From Bacteroidota bacterium (GTDB taxonomy: Bacteria; Bacteroidota; Bacteroidia; Bacteroidales; JAADJA01): a stretch of 64,000 nt of DNA. The notes under the pieces were generated by a model. The model had not been told where the DNA came from. It was given only the letters and a program-made list of their open reading frames with translations, and ran no database searches. Shown piece after piece: positions 1-9,026 of the stretch. Numbering within the stretch: position 1 is the first letter of the stretch; each line of letters opens with the position of its first letter. The DNA lies in assembly GCA_020444515.1 (NCBI GenBank), contig JAHLKX010000002.1:736817-800816 (forward strand). The letters are read 5' to 3'. Both the position numbers and the translations under genes were made by a program.

Positions 1-2039
1 TCCCTATCAAACCGGTGTATACCAAAGCGGACCTGAAAGAGATGGAGCACCTGCAATATGCTGCCGGTATTCCGCCTTTCTTGCGCGGGCCTTATAGCAG
101 CATGTATGTGATGCGTCCCTGGACCATTCGTCAGTATGCCGGTTTTTCGACGGCCGAAGAATCCAACGCATTTTACCGCCGCAACCTCGCGGCAGGTCAG
201 AAAGGACTTTCCATTGCTTTCGATCTGGCAACCCACCGCGGTTATGATTCCGATCACCCACGTGTAGAAGGAGATGTAGGAAAAGCAGGGGTGGCGGTTG
301 ATTCCATCCTGGATATGAACATCCTCTTCGATCAGATACCCCTGGATAAAATGTCTGTTTCGATGACCATGAATGGTGCTGTAATCCCGGTTTTAGCATT
401 TTATATCGTTGCTGCACTCGAGCAGGGTGTAAAATATGAAGAGATGACCGGAACCATCCAAAACGATATTTTGAAAGAGTTCATGGTTCGGAATACCTAT
501 ATATACCCACCGCAACCTTCCATGCGGATCATTGCCGATATTTTTGAATTCACCTCGAAAAAAATGCCACGCTTCAATTCCATCAGCATCAGTGGTTATC
601 ATATGCAGGAAGCTGGTGCTCCAGCCGACATCGAACTGGCTTACACCCTCGCCGACGGACTCGAATATCTTCGTGCCGGTGTAAATGCCGGAATGGACAT
701 CGATTCTTTTGCTCCCAGGTTATCCTTCTTCTGGGGTATTGGAATGAATCATTTTATGGAAATTGCTAAAATGCGTGCTGCCCGGATGCTGTGGGCCAAA
801 CTGGTGAAACAATTCGATCCCAAAAACCCGAAATCACTGGCTTTGCGGACACACTGCCAGACTTCCGGCTGGAGTTTAACAGAGCAAGATCCGTTTAACA
901 ATGTTGCACGAACCTGCATTGAAGCGATGGGTGCAGTTTTGGGCCATACCCAATCATTGCATACCAACGCACTGGATGAAGCCATTGCATTGCCAACCGA
1001 TTTTTCGGCGCGGATTGCACGAAATACACAAATCTATATCCAGGACGAAACGCAGGTAACCCGCAGCGTTGATCCGTGGGCCGGCTCGTATTATGTGGAA
1101 AGCCTCACAAACGAGATCGCCCACAAAGCCTGGGAACACATTCAGGAAATTGAAAAACTGGGTGGTATGGCCAAAGCCATCGAAACCGGTTTGCCCAAAA
1201 TGCGGATTGAAGAAGCGGCCGCCCGCAAGCAGGCACGCATCGATTCCAATAAAGATACCATCGTAGGTGTGAATAAATACCGCCTCGAAAAAGAAGATCC
1301 TATTGAAACGTTGGAAGTGGACAACACGGCGGTTCGTGAATCGCAGATCCGAAGGTTGAAAGTGCTGCGCGAAAACCGCAACGAGCAGGAGGTACAGGCA
1401 GCTTTAATGGCTATCACGGAAGCTAGTAAAACCGGCAAGGGCAATTTACTCGAGCTGGCCGTAGACGCCGCCCAAAAGAGGGCCAGTCTGGGTGAGATAA
1501 GCTATGCCATGGAAGAGGTGTTTGGCAGGTATAAAGCAGAGATCCGGGCCATTTCGGGTGTTTATTCCTCCGAAAGCCGCGACGATGAAAGTTTCAAAAA
1601 GGCGTGTGAACTGGCCGATCAATTTGCCGAACTGGAAGGCCGTCGACCGAGGATCATGATAGCCAAGATGGGGCAGGATGGCCACGACCGTGGAGCCAAG
1701 GTAGTTTCTACCGGATTTGCCGATATCGGTTTTGATGTGGATATCGGACCTTTATTTCAAACCCCAGAAGAATCAGCCCGCCAGGCTGTGGAGAATGATG
1801 TGCACATATTAGGCGTTTCCAGCCTGGCAGCCGGACATAAAACCCTTGTGCCGAAAGTAATTGCTGAATTGGAGAAATTGGGTCGCGAAGACATCATGGT
1901 GATCGTGGGTGGTGTAATTCCTGCACAGGATTATGATTATCTTTACAAAGCTGGTGTTCTGGCAATTTTCGGACCCGGTTCCGTAATTTCTGATGCCGGT
2001 ATTAAATTGCTGGAATTGATGATTGATTCCAGAAATTGA
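1..2039 (+). CDS. mutB: Methylmalonyl-CoA mutase large (B12-binding) subunit, 5' end cut by window
   Basis: Interconverts succinyl-CoA and (R)-methylmalonyl-CoA using adenosylcobalamin, in propionate production or use. The open frame runs from the first bases of the window with no start codon, so about 678 residues are visible of a family that is usually 700-720 long; the start lies upstream. The N-terminal part is the (beta/alpha)8 substrate domain ([40 protein letters not shown]). The C-terminal part is the cobalamin-binding fold, with the DxHxxG motif as DGHDRG (the His that ligates cobalt is at bases 1683-1685) followed by GVSSLAAGH and a GG segment. The small subunit, if there is one, should lie just upstream. 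A GTG at base 15 is in frame but lies inside the conserved N-terminus and is not the start. Confidence 0.96.
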   Translation, partial: PIKPVYTKADLKEMEHLQYAAGIPPFLRGPYSSMYVMRPWTIRQYAGFSTAEESNAFYRRNLAAGQKGLSIAFDLATHRGYDSDHPRVEGDVGKAGVAVDSILDMNILFDQIPLDKMSVSMTMNGAVIPVLAFYIVAALEQGVKYEEMTGTIQNDILKEFMVRNTYIYPPQPSMRIIADIFEFTSKKMPRFNSISISGYHMQEAGAPADIELAYTLADGLEYLRAGVNAGMDIDSFAPRLSFFWGIGMNHFMEIAKMRAARMLWAKLVKQFDPKNPKSLALRTHCQTSGWSLTEQDPFNNVARTCIEAMGAVLGHTQSLHTNALDEAIALPTDFSARIARNTQIYIQDETQVTRSVDPWAGSYYVESLTNEIAHKAWEHIQEIEKLGGMAKAIETGLPKMRIEEAAARKQARIDSNKDTIVGVNKYRLEKEDPIETLEVDNTAVRESQIRRLKVLRENRNEQEVQAALMAITEASKTGKGNLLELAVDAAQKRASLGEISYAMEEVFGRYKAEIRAISGVYSSESRDDESFKKACELADQFAELEGRRPRIMIAKMGQDGHDRGAKVVSTGFADIGFDVDIGPLFQTPEESARQAVENDVHILGVSSLAAGHKTLVPKVIAELEKLGREDIMVIVGGVIPAQDYDYLYKAGVLAIFGPGSVISDAGIKLLELMIDSRN

Positions 2040-2110
2040 TCATTCATAAGTCTTTTTTATACCCAATACAATATTTTTAATTTAGATCGATTATATATTA
2101 TGCAAGTAAG

Positions 2111-2160
2111 TATGTTATATTGAAATATGTATATATATTTGCATCGTTATTTGATTAACA
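2111..2160 (+). promoter_or_regulatory. Candidate Bacteroidota promoter with half-conserved palindrome
   Basis: TATATTTG at 2134-2141 matches the Bacteroidota -7 element TAnnTTTG, and TATG at 2111-2114 lies 19 bases upstream, where a TTTG -33 element is expected (one mismatch). Just downstream, 2145-2160 reads CGTTAT-TTGA-TTAACA, a degenerate form of the TGTTAA-N4-TTAACA palindrome seen at the acetate genes. It would drive the gene at 2171. This is inference from consensus only. Confidence 0.4.
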
Positions 2161-2170
2161 GTTCCGGTAG

Positions 2171-2536
2171 ATGAACATTTTAAAGAACATATTTCGCAGT
2201 ATTGCCATAGCACTCGTCTCTTTTGGAGTGTTTTGGATCATTACGGGCTCAACCATTGAGTTCCACCAGAAATATGTTTATCACCAATTTACCGACTTAT
2301 GGCAATCACAGGTAGCCCAGGTTGGGAAGGATATCAAAAAAAGTTTAAAGCTATTTCCGAAATGTAATTTTGGAAGCAGCGGATTTGATTCCCTCATTCC
2401 CGATCAAAACCTGGCTTCTAAGTTTGCAACACTCAACCTGAGTCGAAAAAATATTTATTCCCGTTATCTCTTCGATTTGATAACGGCCGAATACCACTCT
2501 GTTAATGTGCTCCGGGGACCTCCCGCTTGCGCTTAA
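2171..2536 (+). CDS. Small membrane-anchored protein of unknown function
   Basis: 121 residues, not recognised. One N-terminal hydrophobic segment (about residues 9-27, IAIALVSFGVFWIITGS) could be a signal anchor. The rest looks like a small periplasmic domain, and the protein ends in the distinctive VLRGPPACA. Reasons to believe it is real: a good promoter candidate 30-60 bases upstream, an intact frame in a clear gap, and its position directly before the HmuY/TonB receptor group. Nothing in it points to a function. A shadow frame on the other strand (2351-2554) has no such support. Confidence 0.55.
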   Translation: MNILKNIFRSIAIALVSFGVFWIITGSTIEFHQKYVYHQFTDLWQSQVAQVGKDIKKSLKLFPKCNFGSSGFDSLIPDQNLASKFATLNLSRKNIYSRYLFDLITAEYHSVNVLRGPPACA

Positions 2537-2651
2537 TTCCTTTTTCTTATACATAAAATCTTAGTGTTTTTTTGACTTTACTTTAAATTAAAGTCCTGTT
2601 TACAATTACATAATTATTCAATTTACTTTTTACTTATTTAAATATTTCAAA

Positions 2652-3890
2652 ATGAAAAAATTATATCTTTTTTGCATCAGTGCATTGATGCTAACTTTAA
2701 CAACTAACCTTACAAATGCACAAACAGAAGCAGATTCGATTACGATGGGTGCATCCTATGCCAATGATGTTTACTACAGCTTTGCTGACGGGGAGATACT
2801 CTCTGTCGATCGCAGCAACTGGGACATCGGATTTTATACCCTCACCTGGTCGGCCGGCGTAATCGTAAATGATGGTAAAGGCATCGAACTCCGTGTTTAT
2901 CCTTTTGCCGATACCAACGGATGGAATGCTATCGATACTACTGGATTGAGTGCCTACCCGATACTTTATAATTCAGTGGAGAGCTGGGAAGAGGGTGCAT
3001 TTAATGTGGGTTCAACCGGACATCCTGACTATGGATGGGGAAAATACAATACCATTACCCACTCTGTAGTTGGTGATTCCATTTACATCATTAAACTGGC
3101 TGACGGAACCCTCAAAAAATTCTGGATTATTCAAAAAATTTCCACCGAAAACATCTATCAATTCCGATATGCAAACCTGGATGGTTCGAATGAAATGAAC
3201 GTTACCCTTGACTGTAATGATTATACCGATAAAAACTTCGTTTACTATTCAATTGAATCGGATGAAGTCCTCGATCGCGAGCCAAATTCTGATACCTGGG
3301 ATGTGCTGTTTACAAAGTACATGGGCGTGCTGGATGGTGGCGTCAGGTACCCGGTTACCGGCGTACTGAACAATGTGGATGTTCCCGCCAACAGGTTTGA
3401 TATGGTTGCTCCTGATTTTGTAGACTGGACCGCCGCACCCATGGATTCCACCAAGGCACCCATCGGCCATGACTGGAAATATTTCGATATGAATCAGTTT
3501 ACTTATGTGGTCGAAGATTCGTTGGTATTTTTTGTTCGCAATTTTAACAAAGACGTATATAAATTAGTGTTCAGTTCTTTCGATTATACGGTCGGAAAAG
3601 CTGTTTTCGATAAATCAATGGTTCATGCTTCGTCAGTGTCAGAAGTGTCACAAAACCACCAGTTTGTTGTTTTTCCAAATCCGGCGACAGATTTTGTTAA
3701 TATAAAACCTGTCAATGGATTTGAAGGTGGTGAGGTTTTGATAACTGATTTTTCAGGCAGAACTGTTTATAAGGGTAGTATGGGGACTGAAAATACCCGC
3801 ATTGCCCTTGACCGTATGAAATCCGGAATGTATATGATAACCATTTATTCCGGAAGTGAAACAGCGGTTCAAAAACTACTGATCAATTAA
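2652..3890 (+). CDS. HmuY-like haem-binding protein with T9SS C-terminal sorting domain
   Basis: 412 residues. A signal peptide (about 1-23, ending TNAQ) is followed by a HmuY-type all-beta domain (about 30-325) and a type A T9SS sorting domain (about 340-412: FVVFPNPATDFVNIKP, then SGMYMITIYS and a final KLLIN). HmuY proteins are haem scavengers that pass haem to a TonB receptor. The family call rests on shared segments with the lipoprotein at 6135: DTWDVLFTKY here and DTWDLLFTQY there, each followed by PVTGVL or LVTGVL, plus GHDWK and GYDWK near the end of the domain. The sorting domain suggests this copy is released or attached outside the cell through T9SS. It is 5 bases from the receptor gene, so one operon. 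Confidence 0.85.
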   Translation: MKKLYLFCISALMLTLTTNLTNAQTEADSITMGASYANDVYYSFADGEILSVDRSNWDIGFYTLTWSAGVIVNDGKGIELRVYPFADTNGWNAIDTTGLSAYPILYNSVESWEEGAFNVGSTGHPDYGWGKYNTITHSVVGDSIYIIKLADGTLKKFWIIQKISTENIYQFRYANLDGSNEMNVTLDCNDYTDKNFVYYSIESDEVLDREPNSDTWDVLFTKYMGVLDGGVRYPVTGVLNNVDVPANRFDMVAPDFVDWTAAPMDSTKAPIGHDWKYFDMNQFTYVVEDSLVFFVRNFNKDVYKLVFSSFDYTVGKAVFDKSMVHASSVSEVSQNHQFVVFPNPATDFVNIKPVNGFEGGEVLITDFSGRTVYKGSMGTENTRIALDRMKSGMYMITIYSGSETAVQKLLIN

Positions 3891-3895
3891 CTTGG

Positions 3896-6133
3896 ATGAC
3901 TCGATTTCATAGTATAACTTTTTTTATTTGGATGATTGGTTTGCTGACCGTATTTCAAACATACGGTCAGCAGGCAGTCATTAAAGTGCTGGATGCAAAA
4001 ACAGGCGAGCCGGTTCCTTATGCGCATGTTTGTTTTGAATCGTTGGTTGACGGACAGCAAAAGCACGGTTTGACCAATGATGATGGTCAGGTTACCAACC
4101 TGGCTAATGACAGAGCTTTGGTAGCGATCTCTTTTGTGGGTTATGAAACTTTATTTGATACCATTGTTCCCGGTGAAAGCAAAATCCTCTCTTTTGAGCC
4201 GGCTATTTTTAACATGAATGAGTTGGTTGTTACTGCTCAATTTACGCCTCAACGCGTGGATAAATCAATATATAAGGTTAAAGTGATCGGTGCCAAAGAA
4301 ATTGAACAAAAAGCCGCCAGTAATCTATCAGAATTATTTTCGAATGAACTGGGTATCCGTATCAACCAGGATGGAGCCTTGGGTTCGAGTATGAGTATCC
4401 GCGGATTAAGCGGAGAAAATGTAAAGTTCCTGGTCAATGGCGTGCCTGTTATCGGAAGATTGAATGGAAACATTGATCTCGGACAGCTCAACCTGAGCAA
4501 CGTGGAGCATGTGGAGATGATTGAAGGACCCATGTCGGTGGTTTATGGCAGCAATGCTCTGGCAGGCGTGGTCAATATCATTACCAAGGAAAATAAGAAT
4601 ACCCCTTTCACCGCCTCTGCCAATGCTTATGTTGAGTCAGTGGGCACCTATAACTTCAGCGGTTCTGCTTCAGTGAAGCAAAAAAATAACATCTTTGGGA
4701 TATCTGGCACCCGTAATTTTTTCGGTGGGTATGCCGAAAATGGATTCCGGTCTTCATCGGAAGATTTGGTTTGGGATCCCAAAAGGCAATATATCATTGA
4801 TGGTTATTATATTTACGATCGTGACAACTTAAAATTCAAATACACTTCCCAGTTTTTTGATGAGCTTCTCCAAAACAAAGGTGAGATTATCCAGCCCCAT
4901 TATGCCCGTGATAGTTATTTCAATACCACAAGGTTCAACAACAGCATTGACTTTTCGACAAAGGTGGGAGATAAAAGATATTTTAAACTGCTGGCAGCTT
5001 ATTCTATTTACGATCGCACAAAAACCACGTATTTCAAAAACCTGCATACCCTCGAAGAAAACCTCACTGAAAATGACGGTGATCAGGATACAACCAGTTT
5101 CAATAGCATTAACATCAGAACAGAGCTCAGTAAAAGTACCACAAGCAGCTGGTATAACTACCAGGCTGGACTGGATGTGAATGTCGAAAACGGAACCGGT
5201 AAAAGAATATCGGATGAAAAACAATCCATTGGTGATTATGCCGCCTACTTCAGCCTGAAACTGGATCCCATTCCTACGCTCACCATTCAGCCGGGTATGC
5301 GACTGATCTATAATACCAAATACAATGCTCCCCTGGTATATTCTTTAAATGTTAAATGGAATTTGCTTGAAAATACAAATTTAAGGGCTTCCTATTCCAG
5401 GGGTTTTAGGGCTCCATCCCTCAAGGAACTTTACCTCTTTTTTGTTGATGTCAACCATAACATCCAGGGAAATCCTGATCTGAAAGCTGAAAACTCGCAC
5501 AACGTCGTGATGGCATTCAACTATTTAAACGAAAAAGGAAAAGCCAATTTTGGTTTGAATATGGACGTGTTTTATAATGACATCGAAAATATCATCACCA
5601 TCGCACTGGTCGAAGGCGACCTATATTCATATATCAACATTGATAGTTACATCAGTAAGGGCGGACAGGCTGAATTGTTTTACAATCTTTATCCACAATT
5701 TAAGTGGAAAGTGGGCGTGGTATATACTGGCAGAAAAAATGTTTTGGAAGGCGAGCAGGCTGATCTTAAGAAGTTCTTATACAGCACTGATGTCAATACC
5801 AGTGTGACCTACAGCTTTCAACGTATCAAAACGGATCTATCAGTATACTATAAATTCACTGGTCGCCTACCTCAATATTATCAAACGGCACCCGATGAAT
5901 TTATAGAAGGATTCATTGATTCTTACAACACGATGGATATTACAGCCAATAAGCGTCTTTTCAAAGGAAACCTGAAGCTTTCGGCCGGGGTGAAAAACCT
6001 GTTTGATGTAAAAACGCTCAATGCAACCGGTGGGACATCCGGTGGTAGCGTTCATGGTGGATCTGGGAGTACCCTTGTGGGGTATGGCCGTTCTTATTTT
6101 GCGGCCCTTACCTGGTTATTTAATAAGTTTTAA
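3896..6133 (+). CDS. TonB-dependent outer-membrane receptor, HmuR-like
   Basis: 745 residues. After a signal peptide (ending about residue 24, TYGQ) comes a CarboxypepD_reg-like beta-sandwich (about 27-105), a plug domain (about 115-225, with SIRGLSGENVKFLVNG and NIITKENKN) and a 22-strand beta-barrel to the C-terminal Phe (WLFNKF), typical of outer-membrane proteins. The TonB-box-like region lies between the sandwich and the plug. It is flanked on both sides by HmuY-like genes (5 bases before, 1 base after), so haem or a haem-protein complex is the most likely substrate. The barrel itself was assigned by family resemblance, and another iron-containing ligand remains possible. Confidence 0.9.
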   Translation: MTRFHSITFFIWMIGLLTVFQTYGQQAVIKVLDAKTGEPVPYAHVCFESLVDGQQKHGLTNDDGQVTNLANDRALVAISFVGYETLFDTIVPGESKILSFEPAIFNMNELVVTAQFTPQRVDKSIYKVKVIGAKEIEQKAASNLSELFSNELGIRINQDGALGSSMSIRGLSGENVKFLVNGVPVIGRLNGNIDLGQLNLSNVEHVEMIEGPMSVVYGSNALAGVVNIITKENKNTPFTASANAYVESVGTYNFSGSASVKQKNNIFGISGTRNFFGGYAENGFRSSSEDLVWDPKRQYIIDGYYIYDRDNLKFKYTSQFFDELLQNKGEIIQPHYARDSYFNTTRFNNSIDFSTKVGDKRYFKLLAAYSIYDRTKTTYFKNLHTLEENLTENDGDQDTTSFNSINIRTELSKSTTSSWYNYQAGLDVNVENGTGKRISDEKQSIGDYAAYFSLKLDPIPTLTIQPGMRLIYNTKYNAPLVYSLNVKWNLLENTNLRASYSRGFRAPSLKELYLFFVDVNHNIQGNPDLKAENSHNVVMAFNYLNEKGKANFGLNMDVFYNDIENIITIALVEGDLYSYINIDSYISKGGQAELFYNLYPQFKWKVGVVYTGRKNVLEGEQADLKKFLYSTDVNTSVTYSFQRIKTDLSVYYKFTGRLPQYYQTAPDEFIEGFIDSYNTMDITANKRLFKGNLKLSAGVKNLFDVKTLNATGGTSGGSVHGGSGSTLVGYGRSYFAALTWLFNKF

Positions 6134-6134
6134 T

Positions 6135-7139
6135 ATGCGAAAAAATCTCTTTTATATCATAGTGCTGATCTTTATTCTCACTTCCTGTTTTAAGGAGGAC
6201 GATCCTATGCCTGCTTTTCCCATGCAAACCACCACCATCGAAATGGGTAAATATTACCTGTATCAGGTTTATTTTGATCTGGCATCCAATGAAAAAGTGC
6301 TTGTACAAGAAAAAAACGATTATGATCTTGCTTTTGAGTGCGGCGATTCTTCATGGCATATTCAGTTAAATACGGCTGCATTCATGTTTGCCGGGAATAC
6401 CGGTATGAAGGACTTCGAAATGGTAAATGATACAACAGGACTCGACTGGCAGTTTGATAAATCCGATGGAGATCCTGACTCAACCGCCATTGGGCAGTGG
6501 CTCACTTTTAATGTTAATGATACGGTTTATTCCAATCATGTTTATGTGCTGAATCGTGGATATGATCACCTTGGAAAAGTGAGGGGTTTAAAGAAGATAA
6601 AATTCACAAAAGTGGACTCTACCGTATATCTCTTTGAGTATTCCGACATGAACAATGAGAATTATAATGCTTTTGAAATCCGGAAAATGCCCGGCGTCAG
6701 TTATACCTATTTTTCCTTTAATGATGGCGGGAAGCAACTGGAAATGGAGCCGTTCACTGATACCTGGGATTTGCTATTTACCCAGTATACGACCTTACTC
6801 TTTACCAATGATGGTATTCCCTATCCCTATCTCGTAACCGGTGTTTTATCCAATTATGGCCATGTAGAAATGGCAATGGACTCCTTAACCAGTTATGAGG
6901 ATATCGATTTGAATATTGCACTTTCAAAAAGCTTTTCTAAAGCCAAAGATTTTATGGGATACGACTGGAAAGATGTGCAGGGGGATGTCAATTCGGGTAA
7001 TGTGTATTATGAAATTGTAGCCGGACGCAATTATCTGATTCGCACACAGGAGGGCTTATATTTCAAACTCCGTTTTATCAATTTTTACAGTGATGAAGGG
7101 GAGAAGGGATTCCCGACTTTTCAGTATGATGTACTATAG
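6135..7139 (+). CDS. HmuY family haem-binding lipoprotein
   Basis: 334 residues. I chose the ATG at 6135, one base after the receptor stop, because it gives a proper lipoprotein signal peptide (LIFILTSC, lipid Cys at residue 18) followed by acidic residues (KEDD). In Bacteroidota an acidic stretch there often goes with surface export. A longer open frame from 6021 overlaps the receptor and was rejected. The mature part matches the HmuY fold of the gene at 2652 in repeated segments (DTWDLLFTQY, LVTGVLSN, GYDWKD). It probably holds haem at the outer membrane for the receptor. Unlike the 2652 protein it has no T9SS domain. The 224 bases after it show nothing I can identify. Confidence 0.86.
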   Translation: MRKNLFYIIVLIFILTSCFKEDDPMPAFPMQTTTIEMGKYYLYQVYFDLASNEKVLVQEKNDYDLAFECGDSSWHIQLNTAAFMFAGNTGMKDFEMVNDTTGLDWQFDKSDGDPDSTAIGQWLTFNVNDTVYSNHVYVLNRGYDHLGKVRGLKKIKFTKVDSTVYLFEYSDMNNENYNAFEIRKMPGVSYTYFSFNDGGKQLEMEPFTDTWDLLFTQYTTLLFTNDGIPYPYLVTGVLSNYGHVEMAMDSLTSYEDIDLNIALSKSFSKAKDFMGYDWKDVQGDVNSGNVYYEIVAGRNYLIRTQEGLYFKLRFINFYSDEGEKGFPTFQYDVL

Positions 7140-7363
7140 AGTTAAGCGCAATGGGCAAAGAGCAAAGAGCTGAGGAGTCAACTTCGTTAAAACTAAGGTG
7201 CCTGATAGTGCAGAGCTTATGGACTTGGAGTTTAGGTTAGAGAGCTATCTTAAGCGTAAACTTCGGTTGCTGAACGTTGGGAGATTTGAGAAAAGGGTTT
7301 TAGATTGGAGAGAAAAATTGAGATTTTGACTTCATGATCCAGTTTCGAATAAAAAACCAAAAA

Positions 7364-8080
7364 TTAAAAATCCAGATTATACTGCACCTTGTATTTCAAT
7401 GAGTTCAGTTCCAGCGCCACCAGGTTGCCGAATCCTTCCCGTTTGGTCATATAGCAGCCGTTGTCAAGGTCAATGAATTTGTAGCCTTTGTTGTTGATGC
7501 TTAGATCAATGAACTCCAGGCTTACCGGCACGTGACCGTGAATGATCCTTTTATTCTGGACTTTTTCGGGAATGATATCAAAATCTCGGATCCAGAGCAT
7601 GGAATCTTTATCGTCGAAAGGATTTTCAGTCCGGAAGTTTAAACCGGCATGCACCAGGATGAAATTATCAAGTTCAATGTAATACTCCAGTTTCCGCATC
7701 CAGTCGATGTATTCCATGGGGAACTGTTTCAGATCCGTCACCTGGAAACTCTCCATGGTTTGTTTTCCGCCGTGGAAAAGCCACTCCTTTTTTCTTTTGT
7801 TTTTTTGTTTAAAACCCAACACCGATTTGAGGTTGAGTTCGTCTTCGTAGGATTTCACCAGGTAATCTTCATGATTGCCGAGGAGTAGCCTAAGGTTATA
7901 ATCCTCCCGTTGCAAAAACATCAGGTAATCCACCACATCCTTTGATGAGGGTCCACGATCGATATAATCGCCTAAAAAGTAAAGCCAGTCGTGTTTGCTG
8001 GGTTTAATCAGATCTTCGATCAAGGCGCGGAGGGTTTTGGCGCAACCATGTATGTCGGGAATTACCCAGTGTTCTCTCAT
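7364..8080 (-). CDS. Calcineurin-like metallophosphatase (serine/threonine phosphatase type)
   Basis: 238 residues. It has the metal-binding signatures of the PPP-type phosphoesterases in order: DIHGC near residue 9 (D-x-H-G), GDYIDRG near 37-43, and GNHE near 68-71, followed by a later HAG and HGH. These bind two metal ions at the active site. Bacterial relatives act on phosphoproteins or diadenosine tetraphosphate; the sequence does not decide which. No signal peptide, so cytoplasmic. It is on the same strand as gpmA with a 73-base gap and may be co-transcribed with it. Confidence 0.88.
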   Translation of the reverse strand: MREHWVIPDIHGCAKTLRALIEDLIKPSKHDWLYFLGDYIDRGPSSKDVVDYLMFLQREDYNLRLLLGNHEDYLVKSYEDELNLKSVLGFKQKNKRKKEWLFHGGKQTMESFQVTDLKQFPMEYIDWMRKLEYYIELDNFILVHAGLNFRTENPFDDKDSMLWIRDFDIIPEKVQNKRIIHGHVPVSLEFIDLSINNKGYKFIDLDNGCYMTKREGFGNLVALELNSLKYKVQYNLDF

Positions 8081-8153
8081 TTTTTAATTTATCCGTCAAT
8101 CGTCCGGGTCCCCGGCCAGGATGATTATACTTGTTTTTGTTATTGATTAATAA

Positions 8154-8900
8154 TTATTTTTTTTTCGCCTGGTTGGCGACCTGCTCCATTAATTTTTTGA
8201 TTTCTTCAGGGTCGCCAATAAAGTAATCTTTTAAGAGTTTTAAATCATCATCAAACTCAAATACATACGGTATCCCTGTTGGTATGTTGAATTTCAGAAT
8301 TTCATCTTCACCCATATCCTTGAGGTATTTCACGATTCCGCGGAGGCTGTTGCCATGAGCTGATACCAGTACTTCTTTATGTTCCTTTAAAGATTTAGAA
8401 ATATCGCTTTTCCAGTAAGGAACGATCCTTTCCTCCGTATTTTTCAGCGCTTCAGTAGCCGGGATATCTTCGGGTTTGAGGTCCGCATAACGCGGGTCGT
8501 ATTTTGGATGACGGGAATCATCATCAGGGATGGGCGGTGGCGGTGCATCATAACTTCTTCTCCACAATAAAACTTGCTCATCACCGAATTTTTCAGCCAT
8601 TTCTGCTTTATTGAGACCCTGCAGATTCCCATAATGTTTTTCATTCAACCGCCAGGTTTTATAAACCGGTATCCACATCATGTCCATTTCCTCGAGGGCC
8701 AGCCACAGGGTTTTAATGGCACGATCAAGATAGGATGTATAAGCCAGTTTAGGTTTAAATCCTTTATCTTTCAATAATTTTCCGGCATCTTTGGCTTCTT
8801 TCACCCCTTTATCAGAAAGGGGAACATTGGTCCAGCCGGTAAATTTATTTTCCCGGTTCCAAACGCTTTCTCCGTGTCGTAATAAAACAAGTTTCAGCAT
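8154..8900 (-). CDS. gpmA: 2,3-bisphosphoglycerate-dependent phosphoglycerate mutase
   Basis: 248 residues, the normal length. It interconverts 3- and 2-phosphoglycerate in glycolysis and gluconeogenesis. The phosphohistidine motif LVLLRHGESVWN is at the N-terminus (RHGE, His at about residue 9), the second catalytic His is in VSAHGNSLR, and the substrate loop includes RRSYDAPPPP. A TATTTTTG on the minus strand (8930 to 8923), 22 bases before the start, fits a -7 element. Confidence 0.96.
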   Translation of the reverse strand: MLKLVLLRHGESVWNRENKFTGWTNVPLSDKGVKEAKDAGKLLKDKGFKPKLAYTSYLDRAIKTLWLALEEMDMMWIPVYKTWRLNEKHYGNLQGLNKAEMAEKFGDEQVLLWRRSYDAPPPPIPDDDSRHPKYDPRYADLKPEDIPATEALKNTEERIVPYWKSDISKSLKEHKEVLVSAHGNSLRGIVKYLKDMGEDEILKFNIPTGIPYVFEFDDDLKLLKDYFIGDPEEIKKLMEQVANQAKKK

Positions 8901-9026
8901 AATTGTCAGGTTTTTTACGGTGCAAAAATATTCATTTATTTCAATTTATCCGCTTTTGACCCGGAGAATTCGGCATGGGCTAAAGCATATTATTTGTTAT
9001 TTTCGCAGAGATATAAATCCGCATTC

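Noticed and set aside
7-417. Minus-strand frames inside mutB (and similar frames inside other large genes)
   Set aside because: They are shadows of a strongly conserved gene on the other strand, with no protein family resemblance.
6021-6134. Longer N-terminus for the HmuY lipoprotein overlapping the receptor
   Set aside because: The ATG at 6135 gives a proper lipobox and sits one base after the receptor stop.
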